64,000 nt of DNA from an uncultured Eubacterium sp. (GTDB lineage: Bacteria; Bacillota; Clostridia; Lachnospirales; Lachnospiraceae), in assembly GCA_947178105.1 (NCBI GenBank), contig CAMWXD010000006.1, positions 37,318-101,317 of the forward strand, given 5' to 3'. Positions within the stretch are counted from its first letter, which is position 1. Every line of letters begins with the position of its first letter. A model generated the notes under the pieces. The model did no database searches, was not told the DNA's origin, and saw only the letters and a list, made by a program, of their open reading frames with translations. The position numbers and the translations under genes are program-made. Positions 7,998 to 17,057 of this stretch are shown one piece after another.

Positions 7998-9791
7998 TTA
8001 CACCAGCCCCACATCAAACTGCGCCATATACAGCTGATAATAAGCCCCCTTCTTCTCCATCAGCTCCTTCGCACTTCCCTGTTCCAAAATCCCGCCCTTG
8101 TCAATGACAAAAATCCGATCCGCATTCTGGATCGTGGACAGCCTGTGGGCAATGACAAAGCTGGTGCGCCCTTTTAACAGCGCTTCAATCCCTTCCTGCA
8201 CGAGCAGCTCTGTGTGGGTATCGATGCTTGACGTCGCTTCGTCCAGAATCAGGATCTTCGGCATGGATACCATTGTACGCGCAAACGCAATCAACTGCCG
8301 CTGCCCGATCGAAAGCCCTGCGCCCTGTTCTTTCAGCTCCGTATCATAACCGTGCTCCATCTTCATAATAAAATCGTGCGCATTGACCGCCTTTGCCGCC
8401 GCAATCATTTCCTTCTCTGTGGCATCCAGCTTGCCATATAAAATATTGTCCCGTATCGTTCCATGAAAGATAAAATTGTCCTGCGTCATTACGCCCATCT
8501 GCCTGCGGAAGCTCTCGATCGAGACTTTTGTCAGGTCATACCCATCTACCGAGATCACGCCCTCTTCGATATCATAAAACCGGCTGATCAAGTTTACAAT
8601 CGTTGTTTTTCCTGCTCCGGTCGGCCCTACCAGGGCGATCGTCTCGCCCGGGCGCACTCGAAAGCTCACATCAGACAGCACTTTTGTCTCCGCAGGCGTC
8701 CCTTTGTCATACGTAAAGCTGACATGGGAAAACTCGACGCTCCCTTTGATCGGCGGCAGCTCCTGCACCAGCTCGCCGTCCGTAATATCCGGTTCTGTAT
8801 CCAAAATGTCAAAAATCCGTTCTGCTGCTGTCAGGTTTGTAATCAGGCTGTTATAAAAATTGCTCAGATTTAAAATCGGGTTCCAAAACATATTAATATA
8901 ACTGCCAAACGCAACAAGCAGCCCCACAGACTCATGTCCAATGCCGATGATGCGGATTCCGACCAGATAGAGCATCATCGCCCCGATGCCCCAGCACAAA
9001 TCGACTACTGGCCCGAACATGTCCGCAAACCTGCACGCATCCTGGAAAGAATCCCTGTGCTCGTCTGTCAGCCTTCCAAATATCTCACTCGTCTCGTCCT
9101 GTGCACGAAAGCTCTGCACGACACGCATCCCTGCAATATCCTCATGGACATAAGCATTCAGGTTTGACGCTTTTTTTCGAAAAATCCGCCACCGCTTATG
9201 GGAAGCCGACTGCACTGCCCAGACTCCCGCTGCCATCACAGGAATCGTACTGAGCGATGCTGCCGCCAGGCGCCAGTCTTTGAGCACCATAATCACAACA
9301 ACCCCCAGTACTGTAATAAACTCTGGTATCAGCGTCGTGACTGAATTGACAAACACATCCTTTAATGCATTGACATCGCCGATAATCCGCGCCAGTATCT
9401 TTCCTGTCGGCCTGCTGTCAAAAAAGGAAAACGACAGCGTCTGGATATGCTCATACAGATCCTGCCGGATTTCCAGCAATATTTTATTCGAAACGACTGA
9501 CATCACATACATCCGCAGCTTTACCAGCACAATATAAATCAGGTTCAGTACCAAAGCAAAGATGCCCAGCTTTAACAGCCCGTCAAAATCCCGCTGCGCA
9601 ATATAGTGATCCAGCGCTTCTTCGATCAGAAGCGGATTCAGCAGCGAAATGCCGATCGCTCCCGCCATAAACGCCAACACGCCAAAAACAGCCCCTTTAT
9701 ACGCGGCAAGATAACGCAGCAGCCTCTGCATAATCTTTTTCCTGCTCGTATTGTCCATCTGCTCATCATCCCGATATGAATTTACAGCCAT
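7998..9791 (-). CDS. ABC exporter half-transporter, catalytically complete Walker B subunit
   Basis: 597 residues: six-helix ABC exporter domain (about 20-320), then an ATPase domain. Walker A GPTGAGKTT, signature LSIGQRQ (degenerate; Gly replaced by Ile), Walker B ILILDEATSSID with the catalytic Glu, H-loop VIAHRLS. Together with the upstream gene it forms a heterodimeric multidrug/peptide exporter of the TM287/288 or BmrCD type; this is the TM288-like subunit. RBS AAAGGAGATTTCTT. 68 bp after its partner, same operon. Substrate unknown. Confidence 0.9.
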   Translation of the reverse strand: MAVNSYRDDEQMDNTSRKKIMQRLLRYLAAYKGAVFGVLAFMAGAIGISLLNPLLIEEALDHYIAQRDFDGLLKLGIFALVLNLIYIVLVKLRMYVMSVVSNKILLEIRQDLYEHIQTLSFSFFDSRPTGKILARIIGDVNALKDVFVNSVTTLIPEFITVLGVVVIMVLKDWRLAAASLSTIPVMAAGVWAVQSASHKRWRIFRKKASNLNAYVHEDIAGMRVVQSFRAQDETSEIFGRLTDEHRDSFQDACRFADMFGPVVDLCWGIGAMMLYLVGIRIIGIGHESVGLLVAFGSYINMFWNPILNLSNFYNSLITNLTAAERIFDILDTEPDITDGELVQELPPIKGSVEFSHVSFTYDKGTPAETKVLSDVSFRVRPGETIALVGPTGAGKTTIVNLISRFYDIEEGVISVDGYDLTKVSIESFRRQMGVMTQDNFIFHGTIRDNILYGKLDATEKEMIAAAKAVNAHDFIMKMEHGYDTELKEQGAGLSIGQRQLIAFARTMVSMPKILILDEATSSIDTHTELLVQEGIEALLKGRTSFVIAHRLSTIQNADRIFVIDKGGILEQGSAKELMEKKGAYYQLYMAQFDVGLV

Positions 9792-9859
9792 AAGAAATCT
9801 CCTTTCTCAATGAATTTTTTAACCCCTCATTTCATCCGTTTTACACCATCACCAGACTG

Positions 9860-11593
9860 TCACGCCCTGCGCTGCTCGCCCAAAAATGCCCCATACTGCG
9901 CCTGGAACGTCTGATAATACAGCCCGCGCTTTTCCATCAGCTCCTGGTGCGTCCCGCGCTCTGCGATGCAGCCGTTTTCCAGATAAATAATCTCATCTGC
10001 ATGACAGACTGCGGAGATCCGGTGCGCAATAATGATTTTCGTCGTACCGTCAAGCCCGTCCAGCATCTTTTGGATTTCATGTTCCGTCTCCATATCAAGC
10101 GCAGAGGTCGAGTCGTCCATCACGAGGATCGGGCTCTTTTTGGATAAAGCCCTTGCAATGCTGATACGCTGCTTTTGACCGCCGGAAAGCCCGACGCCGC
10201 GCTCGCCGATTACGGTCTGGTACTGTTCCTCCATCTCTTCGATAAATCCGCTCGCCTGTGCGTCCTGCGCCGCCTTTCTTACGTCCTTCATCGCAAGCTG
10301 GCTGCGTTTTCCCATTTTGATATTTTCCTCAATCGTGTCTGAGAACAAAAACACATCCTGCAAGACGACGTTTACGCTGCCGCGTAGCTGGCGCAGGGTA
10401 AGCGAGCGGACATCCGTCCCGTCCAGGCGCACCGTCCCTTTGTCTGCGTCATAAAAACGCTGTAACAGATATATAAGCGAAGATTTGCCGGAGCCGGTCG
10501 CCCCCATAATCCCGAGCGTATGCCCAGCCGGTATGCGAAAATCAATATCCGTTAAAATCTGCTTCCCATCCAGCCCAAAGGATACGTGCTCAAACGCAAC
10601 TTCTCCCCTGACCTGCTCCAGCACACGCGCATCCGCACTGTCCGTAATCTCCGCTTTCTCGTCAAAGATTTTTTGCAGCTTTTTATAAGATGCCACTGCC
10701 GCAGACAGGTCATTTGTCAGCCATCCCATCATTTCCATCGGCCAGGTGCAGTTGCGGCTGTATTCAATAAATGCCACCAGCGCACCAAGCGTCAGCTCCC
10801 CGCGCATCACCATACCGCCGCCTAATACCGCCATACACACCGGCAGCGCTTTTCCGATAAACTGGAAATACGGATAAAAACGCACCAGAATTTTTGATTG
10901 TGTAATATTCAGCTCATAATATCTTTCATTGTGTGATAAAAATTTTTGTATCTCAAATTTTTCCCTTGCAAACGCCTTCACTGTACGCACACCAGCCAGA
11001 TTTTCTTCCGCAACGGTCGTCAGCACCGCATTTTCTTCACTGATTTGTTCATATACCGTATCCAACCTGCGCTCCATGATAACGGCAGTCACCCCGCAGA
11101 CAAACATCGCCGCAAGCGGCACAAGCGCCAGCCGGAAACTCAGCCGGAACATGCACGCCAGCACAAACGTCACATGGACTGCCACCTCAACTGTCAGCAT
11201 CCCGACAAATCCAAGCGCATTCCAGATCTTATCCACGTCATCCTTCACACGCGCCATCAGCTCCCCGGTATTCGCATTATCAAAATATCGCGCCGACAGC
11301 GTTTGAATATGCCCAAACAAATCTTTACGAAGCTGCGAGCCTATTTTTGAACACAACACGTCAAACAGGTATTCCTTCCCATATCCGCACACACTGCGCC
11401 CGATTCCGACAATTACGATCCCAGCCAGCAGCTTCACCAGCAATTCCTGCCGCCCGTCTAAAATCACATCGTCGACGATGCTCTGCGTAATGACCGGATA
11501 CAGCATATCCAGAATAATTGCACTTGCCATACATGCAAATGCTATCAAATACATATGCCAGTTTTTCCAAATGTAAACACGTACTCTCTCCAT
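9860..11593 (-). CDS. ABC exporter half-transporter with degenerate ATP site
   Basis: 577 residues: six-helix transmembrane domain then ATPase. Walker A GATGSGKSS, canonical signature LSGGQKQR, Walker B ILVMDDSTSALD where Asp replaces the catalytic Glu, H-loop IIAHRIS. Asp at this position plus a non-canonical signature in the partner (LSIGQ) is the known pattern of asymmetric heterodimeric exporters in which only one ATP site hydrolyses. RBS AAGGAGGATAGACA. First gene of the operon, with a long untranslated leader from the promoter at 12132-12160. Confidence 0.9.
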   Translation of the reverse strand: MERVRVYIWKNWHMYLIAFACMASAIILDMLYPVITQSIVDDVILDGRQELLVKLLAGIVIVGIGRSVCGYGKEYLFDVLCSKIGSQLRKDLFGHIQTLSARYFDNANTGELMARVKDDVDKIWNALGFVGMLTVEVAVHVTFVLACMFRLSFRLALVPLAAMFVCGVTAVIMERRLDTVYEQISEENAVLTTVAEENLAGVRTVKAFAREKFEIQKFLSHNERYYELNITQSKILVRFYPYFQFIGKALPVCMAVLGGGMVMRGELTLGALVAFIEYSRNCTWPMEMMGWLTNDLSAAVASYKKLQKIFDEKAEITDSADARVLEQVRGEVAFEHVSFGLDGKQILTDIDFRIPAGHTLGIMGATGSGKSSLIYLLQRFYDADKGTVRLDGTDVRSLTLRQLRGSVNVVLQDVFLFSDTIEENIKMGKRSQLAMKDVRKAAQDAQASGFIEEMEEQYQTVIGERGVGLSGGQKQRISIARALSKKSPILVMDDSTSALDMETEHEIQKMLDGLDGTTKIIIAHRISAVCHADEIIYLENGCIAERGTHQELMEKRGLYYQTFQAQYGAFLGEQRRA

Positions 11594-12131
11594 TGTCTAT
11601 CCTCCTTCACCAGATCGATCTCACACATCCCACGCTTCTAAAACAGCTTCCTGCCAGAAATAACCACAAAAAAACCATGCAGACTGCCTACAAAGCAACT
11701 GCACGGTCTCCATTCATATCCCTGCCGCCCGATCACACACCGATTTCCGCAAACAAATCCCGCCAAAACGTAAAAAAACATGACCTGCTGCCATGCTTTT
11801 TTCACCATTGCGGAATCGCTGCACGATATCTGCACAATAAACGCACACTCATCACGATCCGCCTGCGGCACTGTTCCAAATTTACTGCAAAACAACCGCA
11901 AACGATAGGAAACATATGTAAGCACTTTGTAAGGCAAATGCACCGGCAAAATTGCCGATAAAAAGGACTCACCTGCAAAACCTTCGCCAAATCCGGCGCA
12001 GGCTTCACCAATGACAAGGCAATCCTTCTGCAACTATTTAGTTTGCACCATTCTCCATTACGATGATATAGCTAAACATATGATTCTCTCCATTTTTCAA
12101 CCTTTTTAGAAGGCGTTTTTCTGATGCAGTT
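11594..12131 (-). other. Long leader of the ABC exporter operon, no convincing gene
   Basis: About 530 nt between a strong minus-strand promoter and the first exporter gene. A 131-codon frame (11638-12033) is open but starts with TTG, has no RBS and a Cys-rich, unfamiliar composition. A short frame just after the promoter (MFSYIIVMENGAN-stop) follows GGAGAGAATCAT. This could be a decayed regulator gene or a long regulatory leader; I cannot decide. Confidence 0.4.
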
Positions 12132-12160
12132 ATCATAAACCATATCATAACATATGTCAA
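12132..12160 (-). promoter_or_regulatory. Sigma-A promoter for ABC exporter operon
   Basis: TTGACA (12155-12160), 17-bp spacer, TATGAT (12132-12137) on the minus strand, with repeated TTATGATA elements inside the spacer and -10 that could bind a regulator. Confidence 0.75.
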
Positions 12161-12198
12161 TATGGAATTGTAAAATTTACCAATATGCTGAAAATTTC

Positions 12199-12234
12199 AG
12201 GGGCGATGTGACTCGTATGAATCACATCGCCCCT
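12199..12234. terminator. Perfect 13-bp hairpin, possible terminator
   Basis: AGGGGCGATGTGA and TCACATCGCCCCT enclose a 10-nt loop. The plus-strand tail is TGCTTTTG, a weak U-tract, so it may terminate plus-strand transcripts or be a relic. No gene ends immediately before it. Confidence 0.5.
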
Positions 12235-12565
12235 TGCTTTTGACTATCTATTTCCCAACAGCCCCTTTCGGCGTGCTTTTTAGTAGGGTATCTGAACTGT
12301 TTTATATAATTACAAAACATAGTAATAATCGTAATTATACTATTGACATTTTTATAAGCATATAGTAAATTGACTGTATACGATCTGCATTAAAAACGCC
12401 AAAATTTGCTTATAGAATTAGTATGATTCTACATATTTATGAGGGGAGGGGAGGTGAGGGAAATGGGTAAACTGTAGTAAATGATAAAGCGTGCAGAGAC
12501 GTTGTATTAAATTCCTTGATTTATTATAAAAAATATTTGACTAAATTTAGAAAGGATATGATATT
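12235..12565 (+). promoter_or_regulatory. Upstream region and promoter of the membrane-protein gene
   Basis: TTGACA (12343-12348), 17-bp spacer, TAAATT (12366-12371). Further down is a purine-rich GAGGGGAGGGGAGGTGAGGG stretch (about 12441-12460). The 200-nt AT-rich leader ends with AGAAAGGATATG before the start codon. No other gene seen. Confidence 0.45.
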
Positions 12566-13147
12566 ATGAATTTAAAAAAAGTATTATATAATAAATTTTT
12601 AATATCAGCAGCTTGTATTTTAATTGCCTACCTTCTCATCCTCGTTCCGTATATGGGATATTTTATACGAAGCGTATCTTATGACCCATCATTGGGAATG
12701 CCGATGGATCATGTAGATGCTTTTTATCCGACATACAGCAGCTTCATCTGGTCAGCATTTGTGGGTATTTTATTCTATACTTTCTTGCAGGGCAGGAAAA
12801 ATATGCAGCAGATACCTGAGAGGGAAAATGATAGAAAGAAGCTGCTTTTACACACTGTGGCTGGTACGGTATGTATTGTTGCAATCGGCTTTGGGCTGGA
12901 ATGGTATCATGGAGTAATAGAAAATTCTATTTTTGCTAATATTTATTATGCCATCAGTAACACAGGCCAGATCATCGCTACCGGCTCAGAGGAACAGTTC
13001 ATGCATATTACAATTATCGCACAATATTTTGAACGTGCCATAATTCCAAATTTTCTGAAAATGATGAATTTACTGGTTGTGTTCCTGTCTTACCAGGGTC
13101 TGCAGATTCTGTCTGCCGTACATGTAAACGATGCTGCAACTGTCTGA
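12566..13147 (+). CDS. Predicted membrane protein, function unknown
   Basis: 193 residues with about four hydrophobic segments: residues 12-34, 60-78, 93-110 and 165-183. The loop between the first two has an acidic DHVDAFYPTY stretch. No recognised family. AT-rich 5' end and a strong GAAAGGATATGAT start context. It stands alone between the ABC exporter operon and degV and is followed by its own terminator. Residue pattern suggests an inner-membrane protein with no signal-peptide cleavage. No functional inference is justified. Confidence 0.7.
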   Translation: MNLKKVLYNKFLISAACILIAYLLILVPYMGYFIRSVSYDPSLGMPMDHVDAFYPTYSSFIWSAFVGILFYTFLQGRKNMQQIPERENDRKKLLLHTVAGTVCIVAIGFGLEWYHGVIENSIFANIYYAISNTGQIIATGSEEQFMHITIIAQYFERAIIPNFLKMMNLLVVFLSYQGLQILSAVHVNDAATV

Positions 13148-13211
13148 AATTCTGTTAAATTGAGAAATATTTTAACATTTTTCATTCTTGTCTTATGATA
13201 AATCATCAGGG

Positions 13212-13256
13212 GCTGTCGCTTTAAGAAATAAATTTCATGGAGCGACAGCTTCGTTT
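13212..13256 (+). terminator. Terminator after the membrane-protein gene
   Basis: GCTGTCGCT (13212-13220) pairs with AGCGACAGC (13241-13249), followed by TTCGTTTCT. Confidence 0.6.
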
Positions 13257-13421
13257 CTAATCAGATCATGACTGGACTGACACTGTCCTGTCATTTCTTA
13301 TATTCCATAAGCTCCAATATATCACAGTCCAGAATCTCGCCAGCACCTTACTGTTTCTGGGGGACGGCGCATTCTGGAACGGACGCCGTCAGACCGGGCA
13401 GATTCCCTCTTCCAGCGCCAG

Positions 13422-14399
13422 TCAGCCAATATGTAACACATGATCTGAACTGTTACACAAAATATACTCATACTTTTTTAAAATCCCTACCCCAATCGGA
13501 TACGGGCCAGTATGCACACCTACGGTTGCCCCGATCTGATGGATTTCCAGCTTTTCTTTCCAGTCTGCATCCGTCTGCGCGTTTTGCCCCTGCTGCGCGG
13601 CACATGCCGCAAGCGACCGGGCCACCTGCTCCCGAAATGTGGCCGCCTCTTCATAGTCATAGCCATACCCGATATTGACAGCATACTGCTCTGCCTGTTC
13701 CCCGCTTTCCCTGAAATGCGTACAGATTAGATCCAGCACCTTGTCCCTGGATTTCTTTCTGCTCCTTGCTATGCCAGACGGAAAAATCTCTCCATCCTTC
13801 ATCGTAATAAGCGGTCGGATATTTAACGTACTTGCCGCAAGCCCCATCAGCTTCCCGACTCTGCCGCCATGTACAAGGTAAGACATGCCGCCCACCGTAA
13901 ATAAAATCCGACCGGTTTCCCGCATTTGAAGCAGCCTTTCAACGGTATCCTCATAAGACAAGCCATCCTTTTTCATACGTGCAGCTTCCCGTACAAACAT
14001 GCCTTCCAATACGGTATTGAGCGTAGAGTCAATTACCGTAATAACCGCAGCCGGGTAATCCTCCTGTATCATCCCGGCAGCCGTTACCGCCGACTGGTAA
14101 GATCCCGAAAACTTTGCTGTAATGCAAATACAGATCACCGGTATCCCCGCCTTTGCATACGGTTCAAATGCATCGATATAATCCTGTACCGAAGGCATCG
14201 AGGTCTTTGGAAATACTTTTGGATAGTCGATCATTTTCTGGTAAAACTCGCGAATATCCACTTCGACGATCTCCTTACGATATGTTTCATTATCAAATGA
14301 TACATAAAACGGCACAACATCCACATCATTGTCCCGCGCACCCTGTGCCCCCAGATCCGCCGCTCCATCTGCTATGATTTTATACTCTTTTGTTTCCAT
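13422..14399 (-). CDS. DegV family fatty-acid-binding protein
   Basis: 325 residues from the preferred ATG at 14399, which follows GGGAG; an in-frame ATG six codons upstream lacks an RBS. DegV/FakB hallmarks: KIIADGAADLG at the N-terminus, KTSMPSVQDYIDAFEPY, ITAKFSGSYQSA and the GGRVGKLMG region. FakB proteins bind fatty acids and present them to the FakA kinase for phospholipid synthesis. A C-terminal extension after residue 230 is longer than in simple FakB proteins, and the last residues (NSSDHVLHIG) have no recognised role. No FakA gene is visible nearby. Confidence 0.88.
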   Translation of the reverse strand: METKEYKIIADGAADLGAQGARDNDVDVVPFYVSFDNETYRKEIVEVDIREFYQKMIDYPKVFPKTSMPSVQDYIDAFEPYAKAGIPVICICITAKFSGSYQSAVTAAGMIQEDYPAAVITVIDSTLNTVLEGMFVREAARMKKDGLSYEDTVERLLQMRETGRILFTVGGMSYLVHGGRVGKLMGLAASTLNIRPLITMKDGEIFPSGIARSRKKSRDKVLDLICTHFRESGEQAEQYAVNIGYGYDYEEAATFREQVARSLAACAAQQGQNAQTDADWKEKLEIHQIGATVGVHTGPYPIGVGILKKYEYILCNSSDHVLHIG

Positions 14400-14523
14400 C
14401 CTTTTTCTCCCATACACTGTTCATGTCTTGACCACTATACATAGTTTTCAACTCTACATACAGTATACTCCTTCTTGGTGAAATTGTATAGAAAAACAGA
14501 AAAAACTTTCTTCATTTTTGTTG

Positions 14524-14567
14524 TTGACAATTCCAATATTTTGCATTATTATGTAGCTTGCTACATA
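14524..14567 (+). promoter_or_regulatory. marR-MATE operon promoter with MarR-type operator
   Basis: TTGACA (14524-14529), 17-bp spacer, TATTAT (14547-14552): near-consensus. Overlapping the -10 end and start site is the palindrome TATGTAGC-TT-GCTACATA (about 14550-14567), placed for autorepression by the MarR protein that follows. Confidence 0.75.
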
Positions 14568-14588
14568 TATGAGAGGAAGGATCTTGGG

Positions 14589-15023
14589 ATGAATGAAATC
14601 AAATGCTATTTTAAAAAAATCCATCTCCTGCTGGAAGCCGGCTTTACCCGCGCATTACGCAGTTACGGGCTGACCTGCACCCAGTTTGACATCCTCGCCT
14701 ATCTGGCACAGGAGAAGGATGTCCCGCATACGCTGACCGCTATTTCCACGCACTTTGGCGTCAAGCATACAAGTGTGATCCATGTGCTGAAAATACTGGA
14801 AAAAAATGGATTTATCTATAAAAGCGCTTCTGCTGACGCCCGCGCAAAAACAATCCTGCTGACGAGCCATGCGCATCAGGTTCTTGCAGAGCTTAGAAAA
14901 AACAGCCCTTTACTGAACGAAATCCTATTTGCAGGCTTGTCCGAAGATGACCTGCACCGCCTGGAACGGATGCTCAGGCAAATCTACGCCAATCTGGAAT
15001 CCGATGCATTTCAAAACTTTTAA
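14589..15023 (+). CDS. MarR family transcriptional regulator
   Basis: 144 residues from ATG 14589, chosen because GAGAGGAAGG lies 8 bp upstream; a longer frame from 14475 would run through the promoter. The winged helix is clear: LTCTQFDILAYLAQ, LTAISTHFGVKHTSVIHVLKILEKNGFIYKSAS (wing DARAKTILLT). It is the first gene of an operon with a MATE pump 76 bp downstream, so it probably represses the pump and itself through the palindrome at 14550-14567, with release by a pump substrate. Ligand unknown. Confidence 0.9.
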   Translation: MNEIKCYFKKIHLLLEAGFTRALRSYGLTCTQFDILAYLAQEKDVPHTLTAISTHFGVKHTSVIHVLKILEKNGFIYKSASADARAKTILLTSHAHQVLAELRKNSPLLNEILFAGLSEDDLHRLERMLRQIYANLESDAFQNF

Positions 15024-15099
15024 AATGAAGACAGGCTTTATAGTACAAAACATTTTTCATAAATACATACAGAGTATACAATACGAAAGGAGACTACAT

Positions 15100-16452
15100 A
15101 TGAAAGACAAAACAACTGAAATTTTCCGGAATGCCCCTGTGCCAAAGGCAGTTATCAGCAACGTCATCCCATCCATCATCAGTATGATTATGGTGCTGAT
15201 TTATAATCTGGCGGATACGTTTTTTATCGGCCAGACAAAGGACGCCTATATGGTAGCCGCTGTATCTGTCGCAACTCCGGCATTCCTGCTGTTTATGGCA
15301 GTCGGTATGCTGTTCGGTATCGGCGGCACCTCCCTGATCTCAAGGACACTTGGCGAAGGCAATGCAGACAAAGCAAAAAACGCTTCTTCGTTCTGCTTCT
15401 GGACAGGGCTTTGCATCGGCATTATTGCTATGGCCGTCATTTTTCTCTTTGCTTCGCCAGTCAGCATGGCAATCGGGGCAAGTGATGATACAGTCGGCTA
15501 TGCTTCGCAGTACCTGCGTATCGTTTCCACCGCCATCCCGTTTTTGATCGTCAGCAACAGCTTTAGCAATATCATCCGTGCGGAAGGCAATGCGCAGGTC
15601 GCTATGATCGGAATGATCGTCGGCAACTTGATCAATATTATCCTCGACCCTGTGATGATCCTTGGATTTGGCTGGAATGTAGCTGGAGCTGCGATCGCAA
15701 CCGTACTCGGCAATGTATTTGCGGCTGGCTATTATATTTATCATCTGCTGTCCAAAAAAGCGATGCTGTCCATCCATCCGAAATATTACCTTGCAGGAAA
15801 CGGCATTGCCGCCGGCGTCTTTGCGATCGGTATTCCGGCATCGTTAAACAGCATCCTAATGAGCCTGTCGAATATTATTGTCAACAATATTATGTCCAGC
15901 TATGGAGATATGGCAGTCGCAGGGCTCGGTGTCGCGATGAAAGTAAATATGATCGTCGTTATGCTCCTGATTGGGCTTGGCACCGGAATCCAGCCGATTT
16001 TAGGCTACTGCTTCGGCGCCGGAAACCGGGAACGCTACCTTGCCGTTATGAAATTTTCCATGATACTTGCCTTTGCAATCAGCGCTGTCATGACCGTCGT
16101 CTGCTACTGCGGAGCCGACCCTCTCGTACACGCCTTTTTGGAAGATGCGGACGCATTTACTTACGGCATGTCCTTTGCCCGCATCTATATTTATTCCGGC
16201 CCGGTCATCGGCATGATGTTTGTATTTGTCAATGCCATACAGTCCACAGGCGCAGCGCTGCCGGCACTGATCCTCTCGATCAGCCGCCAGGGGCTTATTT
16301 ACCTCCCGGTTCTGTTCCTGTTCCGCCGTATTTTCAACTCTGCCACAATGCTTGCAGCGGCACAGCCGATTACGGACTACCTGACGACAGCACTGGCGAT
16401 TGTATTATTCATCTTTACTTTTAAGAAATATTTTCCAAAACAGGCGGCATAA
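15100..16452 (+). CDS. MATE family multidrug efflux transporter
   Basis: 450 residues, 12 predicted helices, usual MATE length. N-terminal VIPSIISMIMVLIYNLADTF and the repeat in the second half (ASLNSILMSLSNIIVNNIMSSYG) are typical of the DinF/NorM-like MATE superfamily, which exports cationic drugs using Na+ or H+ gradients. ATG 15100 has GAAAGGAG 8 bp upstream; the frame is open earlier but within the marR 3' end. Co-transcribed with marR. Confidence 0.92.
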   Translation: MKDKTTEIFRNAPVPKAVISNVIPSIISMIMVLIYNLADTFFIGQTKDAYMVAAVSVATPAFLLFMAVGMLFGIGGTSLISRTLGEGNADKAKNASSFCFWTGLCIGIIAMAVIFLFASPVSMAIGASDDTVGYASQYLRIVSTAIPFLIVSNSFSNIIRAEGNAQVAMIGMIVGNLINIILDPVMILGFGWNVAGAAIATVLGNVFAAGYYIYHLLSKKAMLSIHPKYYLAGNGIAAGVFAIGIPASLNSILMSLSNIIVNNIMSSYGDMAVAGLGVAMKVNMIVVMLLIGLGTGIQPILGYCFGAGNRERYLAVMKFSMILAFAISAVMTVVCYCGADPLVHAFLEDADAFTYGMSFARIYIYSGPVIGMMFVFVNAIQSTGAALPALILSISRQGLIYLPVLFLFRRIFNSATMLAAAQPITDYLTTALAIVLFIFTFKKYFPKQAA

Positions 16453-16474
16453 AACAGCCGAAGCAATATGCCCG

Positions 16475-16525
16475 AAAAAACCCGATGAACTGTGACCGCT
16501 TTGTCACAATTCCATCGGGTTAGTA
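16475..16525. terminator. Bidirectional terminator between MATE and ECF S-component genes
   Basis: AACCCGATG...GTGAC and GTCAC...CATCGGGTT form a long imperfect stem (16479-16521). The minus strand has TTTTTTC after it, so it mainly ends the ECF operon; it can also end the MATE transcript. Confidence 0.8.
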
Positions 16526-16538
16526 TTTGCACGCCTGT

Positions 16539-17057
16539 TCAGCTTTTTTGCGCATACCGTTCTGCAAGACGCAATACCGTAATGATCGGCACAATCAAAA
16601 TCCCGCAGAAAAAATTACTGACTCCATGCAGAAAATCCCACGGCAGCCCCGCAGCAATCCACGCAATCATCCCCTTCAGGCTAAGCCCGAACATCACCGC
16701 CTGCACCGGCGCATACAACGTCCCAAATAAAAATCCATGTACCGCACAGACTGCCATATAAACAGCCGGCTGTATAAGCCGCGGCATTCTCCTTGGCAGC
16801 AGCATCACGATCCCCCACAGCACTGTCCATATGTACAAATAGGGAACCCACCATGCCGAAAAGCCTGAAAACAAACCGTTTAAAAACACATAAATATAAA
16901 TCGGGTACAGCGCTTTTTTTCGGTACACTACCGTATACGAAATCGTAAAAACTCCAAGCAGATGGATATTCGGCGCAAATTCCAGAATGATCTTCGAGGC
17001 ATACATCACCGCCCCAAGCATCGCAAAAACCGTCAGCTCCCTTGTCGTCAGCCTCAT
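16539..17057 (-). CDS. ECF transporter S-component, probably for cobalamin
   Basis: 172 residues with about five or six hydrophobic helices; starts LTTRELTVFAMLGAVMYASKIILEFAPNIHLLG, typical of ECF substrate-capture (S) proteins. These join shared EcfA/A'/T modules encoded elsewhere to import vitamins. The cobalamin riboswitch upstream and the DUF4430 lipoprotein whose stop overlaps its ATG by 4 bp point to cobalamin or a precursor as substrate. Functional assignment is inference from context; the family name could be CbrT/CblT-like but I do not assign a symbol. Confidence 0.82.
   Translation of the reverse strand: MRLTTRELTVFAMLGAVMYASKIILEFAPNIHLLGVFTISYTVVYRKKALYPIYIYVFLNGLFSGFSAWWVPYLYIWTVLWGIVMLLPRRMPRLIQPAVYMAVCAVHGFLFGTLYAPVQAVMFGLSLKGMIAWIAAGLPWDFLHGVSNFFCGILIVPIITVLRLAERYAQKS

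Noticed and set aside
11638..12033. 131-codon minus-strand gene upstream of the ABC exporter
   Set aside because: TTG start, no RBS, Cys-rich unfamiliar composition and competing open frames; treated as leader or decayed sequence.
12441..12460. G-quadruplex in the membrane-protein leader
   Set aside because: Only two G4 runs and one G3 run with a GG between; too weak to claim.
13250..13421. Small gene between the membrane protein and degV
   Set aside because: Open frames exist on both strands but none has an RBS or recognisable sequence.
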